Part shown: one piece after another, positions 1-7,515 of the stretch
How positions within the stretch are numbered: position 1 is the first letter of the stretch
How the letters are laid out: each line of letters opens with the position of its first letter
Assembly: GCA_050744245.1 (NCBI GenBank)
Contig: JBOGGX010000064.1
Span: forward strand, 1 to 34,770
DNA length: 34,770 bases
DNA from: JBOGGX01 sp050744245
GTDB lineage: Bacteria; Actinomycetota; Acidimicrobiia; Acidimicrobiales; JBOGGX01
Direction of reading: 5' to 3'
Made by a program: the position numbers and the translations under genes
The notes under the pieces: generated by a model
Database searches by the model: none
What the model was told of the DNA's origin: nothing
What the model saw: only the letters and a program-made list of their open reading frames with translations

Positions 1-240
1 GCTCCGACGTCGGAGCAACGCCGATTCTGTTGCGGGTGGTCGCGGCCCGCACCCTTGTTCGACGCCACCGGCGTATTCATCAGACGAGCCGTGGGCCGCT
101 TGACAGCCCCGGTCGGCCTCGAAGGCAAGAGGCGGCCGCGGTCGTCGGAGATCCCCGGTTCCGGACCGGAGGTAGTTGTGGGATTCGCTGATGGTACGGA
201 TGCCCGTGGGCGTTGCCGTCGAGAGGCCACCCTGGCCTGG
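1..240. other. Left edge of window, no gene supported
   Basis: No convincing coding region is seen before the ankyrin gene stop codon at 241. The first 16 bases form a perfect palindrome (GCTCCGAC followed by its reverse complement), which could be one part of a terminator or repeat cut by the window edge. Open frames here lie on both strands without family resemblance and look like products of high GC content. Confidence 0.4.
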
Positions 241-990
241 TCAGCTGCACGAGAGCTCTGTGCTGGATTTCGCGCCACGGGTTCGTAACCACCTGACGAG
301 ATCGAAGCTGCGGTTGTCGACGGCGGCGTCGAGCGGGGTCTTGTTGTCCCAACCGACCCAGTTGATGTCGGCGCCGCGCTCGAGCAGGTAGTGGCCCGTT
401 TGGCGTTGGCCGCCGTGGCAGGCGCTCCAGAACGCGCTTGTGATCTCGTCCCGTGCCGGTGGTGCCGGGCTGTCGAAGGCGGCTTCGACGCGGTCGATCA
501 GTCCGAGGGCGGCGGCGTCCTTCAGCCGGGTTCGTGCGCCTCGTTCGACGAGGCGGTGGGCGGCGGCCCAGTTTCCGAACCCGCACGCGTCGGCCAGTGG
601 GCCGCCACCGCCCAGCACGGCGCCGGGCGCTTCGATGTCTGCGCCAGCGTCCAGCAGGGCGTCGAGAACCGCGACGTCGTTGCTGCTCGCCGCCCAATGA
701 AGCGGGATTTCGGGGGCGGGTTGGCCCACCCAGCGGGCGTCGACGTCCGCGCCCGCCGCCACCAACCGGCTCACGACGGCGGGACCGTTTGGAAAGTGCC
801 CCGGCCAATCGGTGACGGCATGCAGCAACGTGCGTGAGCAGTCGCTGTCGCCGATCCTCGCCGACGCGAGCTCGGGGTGCGCGTCGAGCAGGCGATCAAG
901 CGCGTCGAGATCGCCCGACTTCACCGCCGAAGTGGCCGCGGTGGCGATGGGATCGTCGGCCGCGATGAGGACGGGCTTTCTGTTGGCCAC
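241..990 (-). CDS. Ankyrin-repeat protein
   Basis: A protein of about 249 residues made largely of ankyrin-type helix-turn-helix repeats. Consensus pieces such as LLDAHPELA, RLVAAGADVDA, LHWAASSNDVAVLDALLDAGADIEA and LLERGADINWVGWDNKTPLDAA recur along its length. Ankyrin repeats bind other proteins; no catalytic domain or signal peptide is visible, so it is probably a cytoplasmic binding protein of unknown partner. The start chosen is GTG at 990 because a TACGGT box lies six bases upstream (997-1002), the leaderless arrangement common in this window. The frame remains open further upstream but would overlap the end of the histidine phosphatase gene. It is the last gene of a minus-strand series that begins at the MerR-type promoter near 1942-1972. 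Family is clear; function is not. Confidence 0.8.
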   Translation of the reverse strand: MANRKPVLIAADDPIATAATSAVKSGDLDALDRLLDAHPELASARIGDSDCSRTLLHAVTDWPGHFPNGPAVVSRLVAAGADVDARWVGQPAPEIPLHWAASSNDVAVLDALLDAGADIEAPGAVLGGGGPLADACGFGNWAAAHRLVERGARTRLKDAAALGLIDRVEAAFDSPAPPARDEITSAFWSACHGGQRQTGHYLLERGADINWVGWDNKTPLDAAVDNRSFDLVRWLRTRGAKSSTELSCS

Positions 991-1024
991 CCGCGAACCG
1001 TAGACATTCCCGTAGAGGGGAGAG

Positions 1025-1591
1025 TCAAGGATCTTCTCGGGCACCGCGGATCCGGTGCAACGAGACGAGCGACCACTGGTTGCCGTTCCGCTGGAGTCGA
1101 GCGCCTTCGAGATGGCGGAACGGCCCACCCCACGCCCACACGTCGTCGTCGGGCAGACAGGTCACGAGCACAGGCTCGATCCAGCCGCCGTGTCCGATCA
1201 CGAGCGCGGTCTCGTCGTCGTCGACATGGTTGGCCACGCTGGCGAGGATTGCTTGCTGGCGGCGGGCGTAGTGGGCGAGTGCCGTGCTCGTCTCGATGCG
1301 GCGGCGGAACTCCGCGAATGGGTTCGTCCAGTTCCACCACTCGTGGAACACGACGCTCCCGGTCAATATCGGTGGCTCGAGGTGGGTGATTTGATCGACG
1401 GCGAACCCCATCGCCAACGCCGTTTCCAACGTACGCGGTTCGCTGCTCACGACGACGTAGCTGACCGGGCCGATGGTGAGGCCTTCTCCACGGGCCAGCG
1501 TCACGCCAGCTTGCGAGAGATGCGATCCAGTGCCGCGGTGGGCGCCCTTCGTCGTCGCTGCATGGCGCCGCAGCTCAACCCAGCGCGGCAT
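1025..1591 (-). CDS. Histidine phosphatase superfamily protein
   Basis: A 188-residue protein of the phosphoglycerate-mutase-like (histidine phosphatase) family. Near the N-terminus it has the LRRHAATTKG segment, corresponding to the RHG/RHA motif that carries the phospho-accepting histidine. A second histidine sits in VIGHGGWIEP near residue 135, as in the family. The length fits single-domain members. Substrate cannot be told from sequence; such proteins range from sugar phosphatases to SixA-like protein phosphatases. It starts 24 bases downstream of the broken thioredoxin-like gene on the same strand and is followed by the ankyrin gene, so the three may have formed one transcript under MerR control. 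The gene itself appears intact. Confidence 0.8.
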   Translation of the reverse strand: MPRWVELRRHAATTKGAHRGTGSHLSQAGVTLARGEGLTIGPVSYVVVSSEPRTLETALAMGFAVDQITHLEPPILTGSVVFHEWWNWTNPFAEFRRRIETSTALAHYARRQQAILASVANHVDDDETALVIGHGGWIEPVLVTCLPDDDVWAWGGPFRHLEGARLQRNGNQWSLVSLHRIRGAREDP

Positions 1592-1615
1592 CTCGTCAAC
1601 GGATCGAGTGAACGC

Positions 1616-1914
1616 TCACCCGGGGCTCGCCACCGCGGCGCGGAACTGGTCGACCGTGGGCGCTCCGGCCGGTCCGTCCGGCGTGTCATGCAGCGGCACG
1701 ACAGGCCCGGGCTGGGCGCGCCCTGCGCAAGGGGATCACGGCCGTCGACCAGGATGGTGGGCGAGCCATTGAACCCCAGCCGCTGGGCGTCGACGGGACC
1801 CGAGACCTGCTGGCTCCGAACCGTCGCGTGAGCTCCGGCAGCGACCTCTCGCACCCGCACCTCGGCGACCTGCCAATGCGGGCACTCCTCCAAGTACAGC
1901 AACACGATCTCCAC
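1616..1914 (-). pseudogene. Thioredoxin-like protein, frameshifted
   Basis: The reading frame begins with GTG at 1914 and encodes MEIVLLYLEECPHW, a thioredoxin-like start with a single CPHW active-site-type cysteine, then FNGSPTILVDGRDP with the conserved cis-proline region. This resembles small thioredoxin-fold proteins often found next to mercury or arsenic MerR genes in actinobacteria. After GLSCR (about position 1694) the frame turns to nonsense, but one base over the expected tail resumes as LHDTPDGPAGAPTVDQFRAA and stops with TGA at 1616-1618. One missing base, probably a C, explains this. The gene is therefore a frameshifted copy of a protein of about 99 residues, or the site of a sequence error. 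It lies directly downstream of the MerR-type promoter. Confidence 0.7.
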
Positions 1915-1941
1915 CGCAGCCTCCTGCGGGTCGGCGGCGAT

Positions 1942-1972
1942 ACCGTAAACCTTCCTCGTACGGGAAGGTCAA
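1942..1972 (-). promoter_or_regulatory. MerR-type promoter with 19-bp spacer
   Basis: Read on the minus strand, a -35 box TTGACC (1967-1972) and a -10 box TACGGT (1942-1947) are separated by exactly 19 bp (1948-1966). This overlong spacer is the hallmark of promoters that MerR-family regulators activate by untwisting DNA. The promoter points at the thioredoxin-like gene starting at 1914. A perfect dyad occupies the spacer. Confidence 0.75.
1949..1969. promoter_or_regulatory. MerR-type operator (perfect dyad)
   Basis: ACCTTCC and GGAAGGT are perfect 7-bp inverted arms around a 7-bp centre, resembling the dyads of heavy-metal MerR operators. The dyad sits between the -35 and -10 boxes of the minus-strand promoter and 17 bp upstream of the merR start, so it would serve both directions. 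Confidence 0.75.
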
Positions 1973-1986
1973 GGAGGAGGTCGGTG

Positions 1987-2367
1987 ATGAGGATCGGCGA
2001 GCTGGCCGACAGGACGGGGATCCCCACCGAGCCGATCCGGTTCTGGGAGTAGGAGGGTCTGCTCCCCGAGCCAGCCCGGACGGCCGGGGGATACCGGGAG
2101 TACCGGGTTGATGACGCCGAGCGGTTGGCGTTCATTCGCCGCTCGCAACTCGCCGGGTTCCGGTTGCATGACATTCGTCAGGTCTTGGCCATCGCTGATA
2201 CTGGCGAACCGGCCTGCCAGCACGTCGCTGCGCTCCTCGACGAGCGGCTGCGTGACGTCGATGCCCGCATCGCCGACTTGCGCCGCACCCGCGAGCACTT
2301 GACCGAGCTCGCGCTGCGTGCGGCCGCCCAAGACCCGGCGGAGTGCCACGGGTACTGCCAGATCTTG
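1987..2367 (+). pseudogene. MerR-family regulator with nonsense mutation
   Basis: Starts MRIGELADRTGIPTEPIRFWE, a clear MerR winged-helix N-terminus, preceded by an AAGGAGG ribosome site (1971-1977). An in-frame TAG at 2050-2052 then interrupts it, after which the same frame continues as EGLLPEPARTAGGYR, dimerisation helix residues and a cysteine-bearing end (ACQHV, ECHGYC). The interrupted codon is normally R or Q in this motif (FYE-Q/R-EGLLP), so a C-to-T change from CAG would explain it. Cysteines in the sensor region suggest a soft-metal or thiol-reactive ligand, by analogy with metal-sensing MerR proteins. The original end is unclear: the frame stays open to 2637, overlapping grpB, while family similarity fades after 2367. 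If the stop is real, only a 21-residue peptide is made. Confidence 0.75.
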
Positions 2368-2413
2368 TCGATGTCGCGCCAAGACATCCCAACGTCGTCT
2401 TCAATGGAGATTC

Positions 2414-2966
2414 GTGACCAGTCATTCGCCGCCCGCCATCGCTGGGTACGACCCAGGATGGCCGGCGCGGTTCGAGAAGCTCGTCGCCACACTTTGACGA
2501 GGGCCAGGTCCCGTGGCCCTGCGCATCGATCACATCGGATCGACCGCAGTGCCGGGACTGGACGCCCAAACCAATCATCGACATCCAGATCTCGGTCTCC
2601 GAGCTGGACCCGATCGAGCCGGTCCGGACGCCGCTGATCCGGGCCGGCTACGTTTGGCGTGAGCACAACACCGAGCGCACGAAGCGCTACTTCCGGGAGC
2701 AGCCCGGCGCTCGGCGAACCCACATCCATGTCCGCAGGGCGGGCTCCTTCTCGGAGCAGTTCGCGTTGTTGTTCCGCGACCTTCATCGGGTGCACCCCGA
2801 ACACGCCCGACGGTACGCGGCGCTGAAACACGACCTCGCTCCCCATCTCGCGGTCGATCGCCGCCGCTACACGGAGGCCAAGGAGCCGTTCATCTGGGAC
2901 ACCATGCGCGCCGCCGACCGGTGGGCACACGCCATCGGATGGCAACCGAGACCCTCCGACGCGTAG
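2414..2966 (+). pseudogene. GrpB family (UPF0157) protein, two lesions
   Basis: Pieced together, this reads as a GrpB-family nucleotidyltransferase-fold protein of about 180 residues: GTG start at 2414, then YDPGWPARFEKL, IDHIGSTAVPGL, a PIIDIQ segment, HIHVRRAGS, and a C-terminal stretch from LLFRDLHR to the stop at 2964-2966. An in-frame TGA (2495-2497) interrupts it, probably from CGA arginine. An extra base in the CCCAAACC tract near 2564-2570 shifts the frame between LDA and PIIDI. The two lesions make it a pseudogene unless the sequence is wrong. The start of this gene overlaps the drifting end of the merR frame. The function of intact GrpB proteins is not well known. Confidence 0.75.
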
Positions 2967-3010
2967 ACGCGCTTGATCTTCCAGCGGGGAGGAATGTGCA
3001 TACTCGCGTC

Positions 3011-3325
3011 ATGGCGACGATCGACCACACACGTAGCGCCGGGCGGCGGCCCGCCGGGGTCACGCGTGTCGCTCATCGTCCACGACCGCGACATATCGGA
3101 CCGGTCGGTACAGTCGCGCGGCTCGTCGTGGGCGGTGCCCTGGTCGGCAGCGTGGTGTGGGGGCACGGCCGCTCGGGGATCGACGTGTCGGGTCACCGAG
3201 GTGGCCGTTCGGTCAGAACGACCACCGGGTGGCGCCGCCGGGCTCCTTCGTGGCGACGGCGTAGACGTTCTCGATGGTCATCTCGTAGACGTGCCAAGGG
3301 GGCGGCCCGGCGCTCGGGGCGCTGA
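3011..3325 (+). CDS. Small membrane protein, probably truncated
   Basis: ATG at 3011 is preceded by a CATACT box six bases upstream (2999-3004), a leaderless-type start. The first 70 residues look genuine: a basic lead ending RIGPVGTVARLVVGG-like (HIGPVGTVARLVVGGALVG), resembling one-helix starts of small DUF2892-type membrane proteins. After about position 3190 the sequence becomes arginine- and serine-rich and overlaps, on the other strand, the end of the PPOX-like gene, so the natural C-terminus seems lost. Possibly a truncated gene left by a deletion. Confidence is modest because the family was recognised only by its general pattern. Confidence 0.35.
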   Translation: MATIDHTRSAGRRPAGVTRVAHRPRPRHIGPVGTVARLVVGGALVGSVVWGHGRSGIDVSGHRGGRSVRTTTGWRRRAPSWRRRRRSRWSSRRRAKGAARRSGR

Positions 3326-3751
3326 ACTCGTGGGTGAAGCCGCCGTCGGCGACCGTGGGCGCCCACCCGCCCTCGGCGAAGACGCCGGCCAGCTTCTGCA
3401 GCATCGCGTCGTCCGTGACGCGATGGGCGTTGCCCTCGAGCGCCACGTCGTAGCCGTGCACGGCGACGCCGAGGGAGCACCGCGGGTTGCGCTCGACGTT
3501 GCGCGCCTTGCGCGACTTCGGGCCGGCGCTGAAGTAGTACTTGTCGTCGAGCCAGAAGGCTCCCACGGCGGTCATGTGTGGGCGCCCGTCGCGTCGGCGG
3601 TGGCCAACCAGAACGTGTGGTGGTCGGGCCCGCCGCTGCCCGGTTCCTGGGTGAGGTTGGCCTCGAGGGGGCGACGCACGTCGGCCCAGTCGAGCGGTGC
3701 GAGCTGGTAGAGGTCGGCGAGGTTCTTTGTCTGGGGTGCGGTGGCAGCCAT
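3213..3751 (-). pseudogene. PPOX-fold (pyridoxamine 5'-phosphate oxidase-like) protein, frameshifted
   Basis: The C-terminal 120 residues (TAVGAFWLDDKYYFSAG, RNVERNPRCSLGVAVH, EGNAHRVTDD) are typical of flavin or F420-binding split-barrel proteins of the pyridoxamine-phosphate-oxidase group. The missing N-terminus is in a neighbouring frame: ATG at 3751 gives MAATAPQTKNLADLYQLAPL, then HHTFWLATADA. The frame is lost near 3590-3595 in a GCGTCGG stretch. Restoring one base gives DGRPHMTAVGAFW, the expected junction. The full protein would be about 180 residues. A shorter product from an internal ATG at 3575 is possible but would lack the first barrel strands. Substrate unknown; many actinobacterial members use F420 or heme. 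Confidence 0.7.
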
Positions 3752-3855
3752 GTCAGTACCGACGTAGCCCCTTGCGCGTTCTCATCGGAACAGAGTCCGG
3801 GCTGGTGCGGGCCGCGCCCTGCGCCGCCCTCGGCGGCCCGGTCTAGCCTGTGGCG

Positions 3856-4806
3856 ATGGGCGTGATCGATTGGCTGCTCGAGGGGGATCCCGCCATTCGC
3901 TGGCAGGTGCTGCGCGAGCTCACGGATGCCTCGCCCGACGAGGTCGCGGCCGAGCGAGCGCGCGTGGAGCACGAGGGCTGGGGCGCCCGTGTCCTGGCGC
4001 TCGAGGGTGCCGACGGGCTGTGGGCGGGCGGCGCCTGCTTCCCGGCGGCCTATACCGGCGGCGAACCCGGGCAACCTTGGACAGCGACGATGCACACCCT
4101 GCAGACCCTGCAGATCCTCGGGCTCGACCCGGCGTCCGAGGCGGCCCGCCGCGCGATCGCGCTCGTCGCCGAGCACGGGCGCTGGGAGCACGCCGGTCAG
4201 CGGTACTTCGACGGCGAGGTCGAGCCGTGCATCAACGGCCGGACGATCGCCACCGGCGCCCATTTCGGGGTCGACGTCGCCGCGATCGTCGAGCGGATCC
4301 TGGGCCAGCGGCTCGCCGACGGCGGCTGGAACTGCGAGGTCGAGAACGGGTCCGTGCGCTCCTCGTTCGACACGACGATCAACGTGCTCGACGGGCTGCT
4401 CGAGTTCGAGCGCGCGACCGGCGGCTCCGCCGCGGTGAGCAAGGCCCGCCGCGGCGGGGAGCAGTACCTGCTCGAGCGCGGCCTGTTCCGTCGCAAGAGC
4501 ACGGGCGAGGTCGCCGATCCGGCGTATCTCGACCTCGCGTTCCCGTACTACTGGCACTACGACGTGCTGCGCGCCCTCGACTACCTCCGCCGCTCGGCGG
4601 CAGACCCGGATCCCCGGATGGCGGAGGCCGTTGAGGCTGTGCGGTCCAAACGGCAGCCCGACGGCTGGTGGCTGCTCGACCGCATCCATCCGGGCCGCGT
4701 CCACTTCGACCTCGAGGATGGCGTCGGAGCGCCCAGTCGGTGGAACACCCTCCGCGCTCTCCGGGTGCTCAACTGGTGGGACCAAGAGGCGCGCGCTGCG
4801 ACGTGA
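3856..4806 (+). CDS. Squalene-cyclase-like alpha-toroid protein
   Basis: About 316 residues, rich in repeats of the alpha/alpha-toroid type found in terpene cyclases and prenyltransferases: GLWAGGACFPAAYTGGEPG, LADGGWNCEVENGSVRSSF, and RKSTGEVADPAYLDLAFPYYW. The short QW-like motifs (DGGWNCE, PDGWWLLD) suggest this fold. The length is about half that of a true squalene-hopene cyclase and no DXDD catalytic motif is seen, so enzymatic cyclisation is doubtful. No signal peptide. ATG at 3856 is chosen since a TAGCCT box (3844-3849) lies six bases before it; a GTG at 3850 would overlap that box. It stands alone between the PPOX gene and a convergent winged-helix gene. Function unknown. Confidence 0.7.
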   Translation: MGVIDWLLEGDPAIRWQVLRELTDASPDEVAAERARVEHEGWGARVLALEGADGLWAGGACFPAAYTGGEPGQPWTATMHTLQTLQILGLDPASEAARRAIALVAEHGRWEHAGQRYFDGEVEPCINGRTIATGAHFGVDVAAIVERILGQRLADGGWNCEVENGSVRSSFDTTINVLDGLLEFERATGGSAAVSKARRGGEQYLLERGLFRRKSTGEVADPAYLDLAFPYYWHYDVLRALDYLRRSAADPDPRMAEAVEAVRSKRQPDGWWLLDRIHPGRVHFDLEDGVGAPSRWNTLRALRVLNWWDQEARAAT

Positions 4807-4836
4807 CGTCGCAGGCGGACGAAAACACCCGCCCCC

Positions 4837-5850
4837 CTAGTCGTCCCAGCGAACGGCGATCTCCCCGCTACCGGGTAACGGCAACGACGCCGCTTCCGCG
4901 GCGACCGCATCGACCGCGGCGCGGGAGAGCCGATGCCAGACGTTGATCGTCACCTTCCGCTGATCGCGCCGCCAGGTCCCGACGACGTCGCCCTCGACGA
5001 GAAGGGCACCGGGCCAGACACGGGGCGTCCACAGCTTGCTACGACGATCCACGTCGGGGACCAGGATCTCGCGATCGGCTCCCTGGAGGAGGAAGTAGGC
5101 ATCGCCGCTGGGGAGGAGCCGTGCCGGTGCCGGCGGTACCGCAGCAGCCCGGAATGCCGGCTCGTCCTCGGCCAGGACCCATCCCTCCCCGATCGGCGAC
5201 CGTACCGGCGTCAACGACGGTCCCAGCGATTCGAACACCGCTCTCGCTCGCTGGGGTCTGATGCCCGCCCACTCGGCGAACGATTCCGCCGTGGCCGGAC
5301 CGAAGACGTGAAGATACCGGCGGGCGAGCTCGAGTCGAGCGTCGACCGGGTCGACATCCGGACGCGGCACGGTCCGGATGGTCGGCTGTCCTGCCCCCTC
5401 CCACCGGACCAGGACCGTGCCCGTGAGCACGGCATACCTGAGCGAACTGGGGTGCACGCCCATCCCCCGTCCGGCTTCGCGGGAGGTCATCGTCCTGCCG
5501 GCGAGGAACGCCTGGAGGCGGGCAGCCGTGGCTTCCGCTCGCCGCAAGCCCTCCGCATCATCGGGCAGCCTCCCCAGTGTGAAGAAGGCGAGATCCTCGG
5601 CCGCGACCACATACGCGCTGAACCGCGGCCCCCATACCTGCACCAGCGACGGGTCATCCCAGGCAGACGGTCCGGCTTCCTCGACGCGCGCATGGATCGA
5701 CAGAACTGCGGCCCGCGGCATGCTGTCCTGAAGCCCCGCCCACGCTGCCCGCCGGAGCGACCCGTCTCCAGGTGGGAGCCGCTCGTCGAGCGCCCCAACC
5801 TGCCGCCGGAAGGCGAGGATCTGTGGCCGGGTGAGGACGAGCCTCGACAT
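4837..5850 (-). CDS. Winged-helix DNA-binding protein, AlkZ/YcaQ-like
   Basis: About 337 residues beginning MSRLVLTRPQILAFRRQVGAL. Pieces such as GMQDSMPRAA-like AGLQDSMPRAAVLSI, WGPRFSAYVVAAEDLAFFTLG, SSLRYAVLTGTVLVRWEG and YLHVFGPATAESFAEWAGI place it in the winged-helix DNA-binding domain family (HTH_42), which includes the AlkZ and YcaQ glycosylases that unhook interstrand crosslinks. Typical features seen are the repeated winged helices and the late VEGDVVGTWRR strand segment. I do not see a clear QxQ catalytic motif, so it may be a non-catalytic paralogue common in actinobacteria. A further ATG at 5871 is a possible start. It is convergent with the cyclase-like gene, leaving 30 bases between stops. 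Confidence 0.7.
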   Translation of the reverse strand: MSRLVLTRPQILAFRRQVGALDERLPPGDGSLRRAAWAGLQDSMPRAAVLSIHARVEEAGPSAWDDPSLVQVWGPRFSAYVVAAEDLAFFTLGRLPDDAEGLRRAEATAARLQAFLAGRTMTSREAGRGMGVHPSSLRYAVLTGTVLVRWEGAGQPTIRTVPRPDVDPVDARLELARRYLHVFGPATAESFAEWAGIRPQRARAVFESLGPSLTPVRSPIGEGWVLAEDEPAFRAAAVPPAPARLLPSGDAYFLLQGADREILVPDVDRRSKLWTPRVWPGALLVEGDVVGTWRRDQRKVTINVWHRLSRAAVDAVAAEAASLPLPGSGEIAVRWDD

Positions 5851-5996
5851 CGTCACCTGAAGGTAAGCCATCGGCGTCCGGCTGCTCAAAGCCCTGAGCC
5901 CAGCCACGGGAACGAGGCTGGCGCCCAATCGGGCGTGTGCCACGGAGCGCAATGACCACCAGGGCCCCGCGGCTCCAGCTCGCCCTCGGGCGCCGG

Positions 5997-6140
5997 TCAG
6001 GTGTCGACCGACCACCACCCGAGTGGCTGGCCGCGATCGTCGTCGACGTTCCCGAAGTTCCACTGGATGTCGGGCCGAGAGGCCGCCCAGCCTTCGGCCG
6101 CTCCCTCGATCGCGGGGAACCCGGCCGCTCGCTCGCACGT
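5997..6140 (-). pseudogene. Orphan C-terminal gene fragment
   Basis: Between the winged-helix gene and the MFS gene, one minus frame gives about 47 residues with normal protein texture: CERAAGFPAIEGAAEG, then PDIQWNFGNVDDD and a GWWSVDT end. It has no credible start of its own; upstream the frame runs under the MFS gene in a low-complexity reading. It looks like the tail of a lost gene. I do not recognise the family. Confidence 0.3.
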
Positions 6141-6144
6141 CGGG

Positions 6145-7419
6145 TCAGGCGGCGGCCCGCTCGTGGGCGAAGTCGGCATCGACGTCGATCGCGTCGACAG
6201 CATTCGCCCACGCGACGGCCGGGCCGCGGCGGCCAGCGGCGGCGGCCACGACGACCAACAACCCGGCGATCGCGGCGACGACGCCGACAGGAGCCAACCC
6301 GGCGGCATGGATCCCCCACCGCTCGCTCACCGAGCCGAACCCCAGCGCGAACGGGAGGAACGTCAACCACGTCGCGGCGCTGATGCCGGAGGCGACGCCC
6401 GACCTGACGTCGGAGGACACCGCGTCGTGCAGGAGCCGCGTGAGATAGATGCCCACGGCGACCGCCAGCATGACCAGCAGGACCTGCGCCGCCGTGACGA
6501 GCACCGCGTGGCGCCCAAGCAACAGCGTGAGGCTGGCCCCGACGAGCAGGGCGACCACCGTTCCGAGGGCGACGGGGCTTTCGAACCGGACCCGACCGGC
6601 GAGCACCCCGCCCAGGCCGAGCGAGGCCATCAACCCGGCCCACGCCGGCCCGAAGGCCGCCGCTCCTGACCCGGCGTCCACCAGCCACAGCGGTCCGAAC
6701 TCGAACACGGCCTGGGTCAGCAGCGAGGTCAGGATGACGAGGGCCGCGATCGGGAGGAGCCGACGGTCACGGCGGAGCGTCCCGAACGTCACGCCGACGT
6801 GGTCGCGCAGCGACCGCCTCTCGCCCGCCTCGTGCAGCCGTGGTTCGCGGAACGCAAGGAGACACATGGTGGACAGAACGAGGAACGGCAGGGTCACGAA
6901 GTAGGTGACCCGCGGCGCGGTGGCCGCGGCGAGGAGGCCGCCGGCCAGGGCCCCGAGCACGAGCGAAGCGCTCTCGGCCATCCGCACCCGGCCGACGATC
7001 GACTCGAACCGGTCGCTCGAGCCGGTCTCCTCGAGCACGGTGTCATACACGATGGCGTCGAACGTGCCGGACTGCATCGCGAAGTAGACGCCAAGGAGAA
7101 CGGCGGCGGCTATGTAGGAGGCCACGTTGGTGCTCAGCCCGCCGACGAGGACGCTGAGGAACGCCCCCACGTTGCCGATGACGAGCACGCCCCGCCGGCT
7201 CCAGCGGTCGGCGAGAAGACCGGAGGGGATCTCCAGCATGGGTACCACCGCGGCATAGGCCGCGGCCATGACGCCGATGCTCTGGGGGGTGAAGCCGATC
7301 TCGGCCAGGAAGAGCTTCTCGATGGGCACCCACAGCGCCACCCCGCCGAAGAAGAACGCCGCGACCAGGGGGACCAACCTGCGCTGGACCGGGCTCATGG
7401 ACGCAAGACCAAGGGTCAT
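6145..7419 (-). CDS. MFS transporter
   Basis: A 424-residue major facilitator superfamily protein with about 12 predicted membrane segments. It begins SPVQRRLVPLVAAFFFGGVALW and carries the typical cytoplasmic loop 2 motif as GLLADRWSRRGVLVIGN (G-x-LaDRxGRR type). It is likely an efflux permease in the cytoplasmic membrane. ATG at 7419 has a GGAG site about six bases upstream; a GTG at 7431 is an alternative. It is divergent from an HxlR regulator; the minus promoter TTGACA (7467-7472), 18-bp spacer, TAAGTT (7443-7448) lies in palindromes that probably bind that regulator. This suggests an inducible exporter; the substrate is unknown. Confidence 0.85.
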   Translation of the reverse strand: MTLGLASMSPVQRRLVPLVAAFFFGGVALWVPIEKLFLAEIGFTPQSIGVMAAAYAAVVPMLEIPSGLLADRWSRRGVLVIGNVGAFLSVLVGGLSTNVASYIAAAVLLGVYFAMQSGTFDAIVYDTVLEETGSSDRFESIVGRVRMAESASLVLGALAGGLLAAATAPRVTYFVTLPFLVLSTMCLLAFREPRLHEAGERRSLRDHVGVTFGTLRRDRRLLPIAALVILTSLLTQAVFEFGPLWLVDAGSGAAAFGPAWAGLMASLGLGGVLAGRVRFESPVALGTVVALLVGASLTLLLGRHAVLVTAAQVLLVMLAVAVGIYLTRLLHDAVSSDVRSGVASGISAATWLTFLPFALGFGSVSERWGIHAAGLAPVGVVAAIAGLLVVVAAAAGRRGPAVAWANAVDAIDVDADFAHERAAA

Positions 7420-7436
7420 GGATCGCTCCACTCGTT

Positions 7437-7508
7437 AGTCCTAACTTAGGATGAATCAGTCCTACTTGTCAAGTACTAGTTGCAGAACTAGGACTCTGGC
7501 TCTACGTT
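7437..7508. promoter_or_regulatory. Divergent MFS/HxlR promoter with palindromic operators
   Basis: Minus promoter: TTGACA (7467-7472) and TAAGTT (7443-7448), 18-bp spacer. Plus promoter: TTGCAG (7480-7485) and TACGTT (7503-7508), 17-bp spacer, seven bases before the HxlR GTG. A perfect 13-bp palindrome TCCTAA-C-TTAGGA (7439-7451) covers the minus -10 box. AGTCCTA (7458-7464) is inverted as TAGGACT (7489-7495), enclosing ACTTG-T-CAAGT (7464-7474) over the minus -35 box. The dyads share the TCCTA half-site, so one regulator could block both promoters. Confidence 0.7.
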
Positions 7509-7515
7509 TGGGGCG

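Noticed and set aside
1..16. Perfect 16-bp palindrome at the left edge as an attachment or integration site
   Set aside because: No second copy, integrase or tRNA is nearby; it could be a random palindrome or half of a terminator beyond the edge.
2050..2497. Stop-codon recoding (TAG in merR, TGA in grpB) as amino acids
   Set aside because: Other genes in the window end normally on TGA or TAG (for example lysC/asd region, ASCH-like gene), and grpB also has a frameshift, which recoding cannot explain.
3193..4785. 530-residue minus-strand frame across PPOX and the cyclase-like gene
   Set aside because: It covers a convincing plus-strand gene and reads as low-complexity; only the PPOX end of the region is meaningful, in other frames.
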